Source of the DNA: Lentisphaeria bacterium UBA7640
Lineage (GTDB): Bacteria; Verrucomicrobiota; Lentisphaeria; Victivallales; Victivallaceae
Length of the DNA: 19,806 nt
Direction of reading: 5' to 3'
Assembly (NCBI GenBank): GCA_002483765.1
Contig: DLIO01000127.1
Location: 26,615-46,420, forward strand
Shown here: one piece after another, positions 14,998 to 19,806 of the stretch
Layout: every line of letters begins with the position of its first letter
Numbering within the stretch: the stretch's first letter is position 1
Translations under genes and position numbers: made by a program
Notes under the pieces: generated by a model
Databases searched by the model: none
Told to the model about the DNA's origin: nothing
What the model saw: only the letters and a program-made list of their open reading frames with translations

Positions 14998-16839
14998 ATG
15001 ATTGACAGTGTAGAAAAATTTTCAAAAAAAGTGGAAGAGTTGAAACAGACTCCCAAAGCGGTTTCATCAGTGTTGGTATCACTGGGTACCTGCGGCCTCG
15101 CTGCCGGCGGAAGCCCAGTTTACGATGCGTTGAAAAAAGAAATTGCAGAAAAAAAGCTTGAGCATGTTTTTAATCTTGTACAGACTGGTTGCATGGGGAT
15201 GTGTCATTCCGAGCCCAGCATCGAGGTTATTCATCACGGAACTGGGCAAAGGGTCTTTTACGGCAATGTCACAGTTGATAATGCGGCCGCGATTATTGAC
15301 GCCAAGCAAGGCGTTGCTACCGGTATTCCGATCCTTGAACGTACTTGGTATTGTCCGGAAGATGAAGAACGTGTTTCTGATGAACAGGTTCAGGCGCGGA
15401 TTGTTCTACGTAATTGCGGGCGCATCAACCCTGAGATAATTGATGAATATTTGACGACTGGAGGCTATGCTGCGCTGGCCAAAGTTTTAACCAAACTAAC
15501 TCCGGGAGAGGTCGTTCAAAAAATGATTGATTCGGGATTGCGCGGGCGCGGCGGCGGTGGTTTTTCCGCTGGTAAAAAATGGGATTTTGCTGCCAAGCAA
15601 CCATCGGACGTAAAATATCTGGTTTGCAACGCCGACGAAGGCGATCCAGGGGCATTTATGGATCGTGCTGTATTGGAAGGCGATCCGCATTCAGTGCTGG
15701 AAGCGATGGCGATCGGTGGATATGCCATTGGCGCGCATCAAGGTTTCATCTATATTCGTGCTGAATATCCATTGGCCATTCAAAGGCTGCAAATTGCCAT
15801 TAAACAGGCTGAAGAGCAAGGATTGCTCGGTAAAAATATCATGGGAACCGGGTTTGATTTCAATATCGAACTTAAGTATGGAGCTGGCGCCTTTGTTTGT
15901 GGCGAAGAGACCGCGCTGATTCATTCAATTGAAGGTAAACGTGGCGAGCCAACTTTTAAACCGCCATTTCCAGCCGTATCTGGTTTATGGGGAAAACCGA
16001 CGATTGTTAACAACGTCGAAACCCTCGCTAATATTCCTGCTATTTTCCGTAACGGAACGGAATGGTTTCGTAAAATAGGGACAAAGAACTCACCTGGCAC
16101 CAAAGTATTTGCTTTGGCTGGTAAAGTTGACAGGGTCGGTTTAGTTGAAGTACCGATTGGAACTACCATTCGCGACATCGTTTTTAAACTGGGCAACGGT
16201 TGCCAAGGTGGTCGGGAATTTAAAGCGGTTCAAACTGGTGGTCCTTCTGGTGGTTGTATCAAGGCCGATAAGATTGATACGCCAATTGATTACGATACTT
16301 TGATCGAACTCGGTTCAATGATGGGTTCTGGCGGAATGATCGTAATGGACGAAGACGACTGCATGGTAAATATTGCTAAGTTCTTTTTGGAATTTACGCT
16401 TGATGAGTCATGTGGCAAATGTACGCCTTGCCGTATTGGTAACCGGCGCTTATTCGATATGCTGGAAAGCATTTGTGATGGCAAAGCGGATGAAGATGTG
16501 ATTGAGCGTTTGCGCACTTTGGCGACGACGATTAAAGACACCTCGTTATGCGGTCTTGGCCAAACGTCGCCGAATCCAGTGTTATCCACAATGAATAATT
16601 TCATGGATGAATACATGGCGCATATCAAAGATCATCGCTGTCCTGCCGGAGTATGCACCAAGCTGATTACTTATCAGATCAACGACAACTGCGTCGGTTG
16701 CACGCTCTGCGCTCGCAATTGTCCTGTTAGTTGTATTTCAGGTGAGAAGAAGAAAAAACACGAAATCAATCAAGACAAATGCATCAAATGTGGAGTTTGT
16801 TTTAATACTTGTAAATTCCACGCGATTGATCGCATCTGA
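14998..16839 (+). CDS. hydB: NADH-linked [FeFe] hydrogenase subunit B (NuoF-like flavoprotein with ferredoxin domains)
   Basis: A 613-residue flavin subunit that exchanges electrons with NAD(H). Domain order: an N-terminal thioredoxin-like ferredoxin domain (about 23-105), a NuoF core binding FMN and NADH (GRGGGGFSAGKKW 183-195; YGAGAFVCGEETALI 294-308), the [4Fe-4S] helical domain with SCGKCTPCR (Cys472, 475, 478) and Cys518, and a C-terminal 2x[4Fe-4S] ferredoxin (Cys565/568/571/575 and Cys595/598/601/605). This architecture is that of HydB in bifurcating or NADH-dependent hydrogenases. The N-terminal domain keeps Cys32, Cys65 and Cys69, but Ser29 sits where T. maritima HydB-type sequences have the first Cys. 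The hydC stop is fused to the SD (TGAGGA), 12 bases before this start, so the genes are tightly coupled. Confidence 0.95.
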   Translation: MIDSVEKFSKKVEELKQTPKAVSSVLVSLGTCGLAAGGSPVYDALKKEIAEKKLEHVFNLVQTGCMGMCHSEPSIEVIHHGTGQRVFYGNVTVDNAAAIIDAKQGVATGIPILERTWYCPEDEERVSDEQVQARIVLRNCGRINPEIIDEYLTTGGYAALAKVLTKLTPGEVVQKMIDSGLRGRGGGGFSAGKKWDFAAKQPSDVKYLVCNADEGDPGAFMDRAVLEGDPHSVLEAMAIGGYAIGAHQGFIYIRAEYPLAIQRLQIAIKQAEEQGLLGKNIMGTGFDFNIELKYGAGAFVCGEETALIHSIEGKRGEPTFKPPFPAVSGLWGKPTIVNNVETLANIPAIFRNGTEWFRKIGTKNSPGTKVFALAGKVDRVGLVEVPIGTTIRDIVFKLGNGCQGGREFKAVQTGGPSGGCIKADKIDTPIDYDTLIELGSMMGSGGMIVMDEDDCMVNIAKFFLEFTLDESCGKCTPCRIGNRRLFDMLESICDGKADEDVIERLRTLATTIKDTSLCGLGQTSPNPVLSTMNNFMDEYMAHIKDHRCPAGVCTKLITYQINDNCVGCTLCARNCPVSCISGEKKKKHEINQDKCIKCGVCFNTCKFHAIDRI

Positions 16840-16859
16840 CCAAAGGAGATTATAAAAAA

Positions 16860-18596
16860 ATGGTTAAATTAACTGTAAATAATATGCCAGTTGAGGTAGA
16901 GGATGGGGCGACCATCCTAGATGCCGCAACTAAAACCGGAATAAAAATTCCGACGTTGTGCCACATGCACCTCGATAGTTTTGATGTTGAACACCGTTGC
17001 GGCTCGTGTCGTATCTGTGTCGTTGAGGTTGAAGGACGCCGTAACTTGGCGCCATCCTGCTGCACTCCAGCTTCTGAAGGAATGAAGGTAAAAACTAACT
17101 CCATTCGGGCGATTAATGCGCGCCGAACAATTATGGACCTGATTTTATCCAATCACCCGAAAGATTGCTTAACTTGCGAAAGAAATGGCAGTTGCGATCT
17201 TCAGAAATTAGCCGGAGAAATGGATTTACATCAAATTCTTTACGAAGGTGAAATGAGCAAAAGAAAAAAAGACTTATCCAGCAAAGCGATTGTGCGCGAC
17301 ACTGGCAAATGCATTATGTGCCGCCGTTGTGAGACCGCGTGTAATGTTATGCAAACTGTCGGTATTCTCTCTGGTATCGGGCGCGGTTTTGATGTTACCG
17401 TTGGCACTGCTGGGCGGCGTCTGTTAGAAGATACCGAATGTACTTTTTGTGGTCAATGTGTGGCCGCATGCCCGGTTGGAGCGCTAACCGAAATGAATTA
17501 CGTGTACAACGTATGGAGTGCTTTGAACGATCCGAGCAAGACGGTTATTGTTCAGACTGCACCCGCAGTACGCGTTGCCATTGGCGAAGAGTTTGGGATG
17601 GAACCTGGTTCAATTTCGACCGGTCAGTTGGTTCACGGCTTAAGATTGCTCGGTTTTGATAAAATATTCGATACCAACTTTGCTGCTGACCTTACGATCA
17701 TGGAAGAAACCCATGAATTAGTGGAACGCATCACTAAAAACGAAAACCTCCCGATTTTGACTTCGTGCTGTCCTGGTTGGGTAAAGTTTCTAGAACATCA
17801 GTTCCCAGAATTGACTTATATGCCATCTTCGGCTAAATCGCCACAACAGATGTTTGGCGCAATTGCCAAAAGTTATTATGCCGAGAAGATCAACAAAAAG
17901 CCTGAAGATATCGTCGTAGTTTCAGTAATGCCATGTTTGGCGAAGAAATATGAAGCGACACGACCAGAGTTTGCTCCTGACGGAGTGCCTGATGTTGATA
18001 TTGTTATCTCGACCCGAGAATTGGCTAGCATGTTTAAAGAAGCCGGTGTTAATATCAACAACTTGGAACCGGAAGAGTACGATAGCCCGCTTGGCGATTC
18101 TACTGGTGCAGCGATGATTTTCGGTGCTTCCGGTGGAGTATTAGAAGCCGCATTGCGTACTGCTGCTGACCAAATTTCTGGTGAAGATTTGGAGTCAATA
18201 GATTTCAAATCGATTCGTGGCTTGGAAGGAGTCAAAGAGGCTACCGTCAATGTTGCGGGTATGGATCTAAAAGTGGCAGTCTGTTCAGGTTTGGGCAATG
18301 CTCGTAAAGTTTTGGAGAAGATCAAACGTGGTGAAGCCAGCTATCATGCCATTGAAATCATGGCCTGCCCTGGTGGTTGCTTGAATGGTGGCGGACAACC
18401 GTACATTCATGGCGACACTTCGATTTTAGAACGCCGGAAAGAGGCGATTTACAAAATCGATAAAGATTTGACTATCCGGAAATCACATCAAAATCCAGAT
18501 ATCATCAAATTATATGATGAATATTTGGGTAAACCGGGAAGCCCTAAGGCCCACAAATTGTTGCATACTGAATATGTTAAGCGTGAACACTTTTAA
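16860..18596 (+). CDS. hydA: [FeFe] hydrogenase catalytic subunit HydA
   Basis: The 578-residue catalytic subunit reduces protons to H2 (or the reverse) at the H-cluster. Domains in order: a plant-type [2Fe-2S] domain (Cys34, Cys47, Cys50 and Cys67 or Cys68), the His-ligated [4Fe-4S] (His99, Cys103, Cys106, Cys112), two ferredoxin clusters (Cys151/154/157/161 and Cys194/197/200/204), then the H-domain. Its three signatures are intact: TSCCPGW (proton-relay Cys303, ligand Cys304), MPCLAKKYEA (Cys359) and MACPGGCLNGGGQP (Cys503, Cys507). Each H-cluster Cys is offset by four from Clostridium pasteurianum CpI. No extra C-terminal [2Fe-2S] domain of the T. maritima HydA kind is present. AAGGAG lies 11 bases upstream. 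The maturases HydE, HydF and HydG are not in this window and must be elsewhere. Confidence 0.97.
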   Translation: MVKLTVNNMPVEVEDGATILDAATKTGIKIPTLCHMHLDSFDVEHRCGSCRICVVEVEGRRNLAPSCCTPASEGMKVKTNSIRAINARRTIMDLILSNHPKDCLTCERNGSCDLQKLAGEMDLHQILYEGEMSKRKKDLSSKAIVRDTGKCIMCRRCETACNVMQTVGILSGIGRGFDVTVGTAGRRLLEDTECTFCGQCVAACPVGALTEMNYVYNVWSALNDPSKTVIVQTAPAVRVAIGEEFGMEPGSISTGQLVHGLRLLGFDKIFDTNFAADLTIMEETHELVERITKNENLPILTSCCPGWVKFLEHQFPELTYMPSSAKSPQQMFGAIAKSYYAEKINKKPEDIVVVSVMPCLAKKYEATRPEFAPDGVPDVDIVISTRELASMFKEAGVNINNLEPEEYDSPLGDSTGAAMIFGASGGVLEAALRTAADQISGEDLESIDFKSIRGLEGVKEATVNVAGMDLKVAVCSGLGNARKVLEKIKRGEASYHAIEIMACPGGCLNGGGQPYIHGDTSILERRKEAIYKIDKDLTIRKSHQNPDIIKLYDEYLGKPGSPKAHKLLHTEYVKREHF

Positions 18597-18625
18597 TTTT
18601 TGAAATTATTGGTATTCGAGTTTAC

Positions 18626-18659
18626 AAAGTCAGGTTTCGTTTGAAACCTGACTTTTTTT
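18626..18659 (+). terminator. Strong intrinsic terminator after hydA
   Basis: AAGTCAGGTTTC (18627-18638), loop GTTT, GAAACCTGACTT (18643-18654) form a perfect 12-bp stem running into a T tract ending at 18659. It starts 30 bases after the hydA stop and separates the operon from rpsA. Confidence 0.93.
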
Positions 18660-18771
18660 GTATAAAGGCGGTAATATTTCAAACAATCCAAGGTACTCTG
18701 AAAAAAGTTAATTTTCAAAAATAATTAGATTGTAAATGTCATAATCTATTGTAAATTAGATGTTTGTTCGC

Positions 18772-18794
18772 GATCTCTGAATGGTTCAGAGATC
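18772..18794 (+). promoter_or_regulatory. Perfect hairpin/operator in the rpsA leader
   Basis: GATCTCTGAA (18772-18781), loop TGG, TTCAGAGATC (18785-18794): a perfect 10-bp inverted repeat 35 bases before the rpsA ATG. There is no T tract after it, so it is not an intrinsic terminator. A leader structure for S1 autoregulation or a DNA operator are both possible. A weak promoter candidate (TTGTAA, 16 bases, TAAATT) lies just upstream around 18730-18757. Confidence 0.55.
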
Positions 18795-18829
18795 AATAAT
18801 TAACCTAACAACCCAAAAAAACAACAAAC

Positions 18830-19806
18830 ATGACAGAAGAAATCTCTCCCATCATCCCAAGTTCTAGCTTTCTAGACTTAAGCAATCTGCCCACTATGGA
18901 AGAATTGCTCTCCGGAAAATCAGCCGAACACAGTTTCACCGAAGGTTCAATCATTCAAGGCCGAGTTGCTGAAAAACGCAATGATGGCGCTTTGATTGAC
19001 ATTGGTTACAAAGCCGAAGGTTTTGTTTCCGCATCAGAATTCCCACATTGGAAAGAAGTAAAAGTCGGCGATTCAGTCGATGTTTATCTCGAAGAAATCG
19101 AAAATGAAAATAGTATGCCGGGCATCAGTCTCGAAAGAGCCCAATCTATTAAGGCATGGACACGCATCACCGACGAATGTGGTGAGGGTAGCGTTGTCAA
19201 GGGACTAATGAAAAGCCGCGTCAAAGGTGGTATTCTTGTTGATATCGAAGGAGTCGAGGCATTCTTGCCCGGTTCTCAAATTGATATCGGCCCAGTCCGC
19301 AACCTCGACGATTTCATCGGTCAGGAGTTTGATTTCAAAATTCTCAAAATCAATCATGATCGCCATAACATTGTCATTTCACGCCGTGAACTTCTCGAAG
19401 AGTCGCGCCGTGGCAAACGCTTGGAATTGCTCAAAGATCTGTCAGTCGATCAATTACGTTCTGGTATCGTTAAAAACATCACCGACTTCGGCGCATTCGT
19501 TGATCTCGGCGGCGTTGACGGTTTGCTCCATATCACCGATATGTCTTGGGGACGTATCTCTCACCCATCTGAAATGCTCGAAATCGGTCAAGATTTGGAA
19601 GTTATCATTCTTGATATTGATTATGAAAAAGAACGTGTTTCCTTGGGCTACAAACAGAAAAGCTCCAATCCATGGAATGACGCGATTGCTAAATATCCTG
19701 CAGGTTGCACCATTAAAGGGCGCGTGGTTAACATTATGCCCTATGGCGCATTTGTGGAACTCGAGGATGGCGTTGAAGGTTTGATCCACGTTTCAGAAAT
19801 GTCTTG
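18830..19806 (+). CDS. rpsA: 30S ribosomal protein S1, 3' part outside window
   Basis: S1 binds mRNA on the small ribosomal subunit and helps start translation of structured or SD-poor messages. The 325 complete codons seen hold S1 repeats in series: about 38-107 (GSIIQGRVAEKRNDGALIDI), 120-190 (GSVVKGLMKSRVKGGILVDI), 207-277 (SGIVKNITDFGAFVDLGG with HITDMSWGRISHP) and a fourth from about 293 (GCTIKGRVVNIMPYGAFVEL), cut by the window edge at VSEMS. Domain 3 has the canonical DFGAFVDL core that follows the ribosome-binding domains 1-2 in S1. The ATG at 18830 has no SD; the 25 bases before it are almost only A and C. The codon style is more C-rich at third positions than in the accessory genes, as expected for a highly expressed gene. 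Confidence 0.96.
   Translation, partial: MTEEISPIIPSSSFLDLSNLPTMEELLSGKSAEHSFTEGSIIQGRVAEKRNDGALIDIGYKAEGFVSASEFPHWKEVKVGDSVDVYLEEIENENSMPGISLERAQSIKAWTRITDECGEGSVVKGLMKSRVKGGILVDIEGVEAFLPGSQIDIGPVRNLDDFIGQEFDFKILKINHDRHNIVISRRELLEESRRGKRLELLKDLSVDQLRSGIVKNITDFGAFVDLGGVDGLLHITDMSWGRISHPSEMLEIGQDLEVIILDIDYEKERVSLGYKQKSSNPWNDAIAKYPAGCTIKGRVVNIMPYGAFVELEDGVEGLIHVSEMS

Noticed and set aside
14467..16839. Respiratory complex I genes nuoE and nuoF
   Set aside because: No other nuo genes follow; the C-terminal ferredoxin of the second protein and the adjacent hydA identify hydrogenase subunits.
17876..18325. 149-codon minus-strand open frame antisense to hydA
   Set aside because: The hydA frame carries the H-cluster motifs on either side of and within this stretch; the antisense frame has no recognisable domain or ribosome-binding site.

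Overview
The window looks like chromosome from an anaerobic or fermentative, Gram-negative-type bacterium. It carries a trimeric flavin-linked [FeFe] hydrogenase, and a parE/parC pair and rpsA that resemble those of the Bacteroidetes/Chlamydiae/PVC side of the tree. Several genes have clear Shine-Dalgarno (SD) sequences (hyd genes, umuD, yjbQ), which argues against a typical Bacteroidetes. A PVC lineage such as Lentisphaerae or Kiritimatiellae is my best guess, held with low confidence.

Layout. (1) Positions 1-4056, minus strand: topoisomerase IV genes parE then parC, one base apart; parC runs off the left edge. (2) 4541-6581, plus strand: an SOS mutagenesis operon umuD - small membrane protein - umuC, with 4-base ATGA overlaps at both junctions. 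The membrane protein inside umuDC is unexpected. (3) 6852-6927: tRNA-Lys(CTT) with a good promoter. (4) About 6930-14300: an A+T-rich accessory region right after the tRNA. It holds a lone deacetylase-fold protein (minus), a YjbQ/UPF0047 protein (minus) and a 1347-residue protein (plus) joining an N-terminal NACHT/STAND-type P-loop NTPase, a long helical middle and a C-terminal PD-(D/E)XK-like nuclease, which reads as a single-gene defence protein. The region also contains three copies of a CGCGCG palindromic element, a 61-bp direct repeat pair, an (8 bp)x8 G-quadruplex-capable array and a 119-bp direct repeat pair, most of them packed into a 1-kb gene-free stretch (13409-14466). (5) 14467-18596, plus strand: hydC-hydB-hydA, encoding an NAD(H)-linked, possibly electron-bifurcating [FeFe] hydrogenase, preceded by a promoter and closed by a strong intrinsic terminator. 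(6) 18830-19806, plus strand: the 5' part of rpsA (ribosomal protein S1), with a perfect hairpin in its leader and no visible SD.

The housekeeping blocks (topoisomerase IV, S1, tRNA) frame the accessory block. The most promising unfamiliar items are the NTPase-nuclease fusion at 9365-13408, the membrane protein inside the SOS operon, and the palindromic element lying past the 3' end of each accessory gene.
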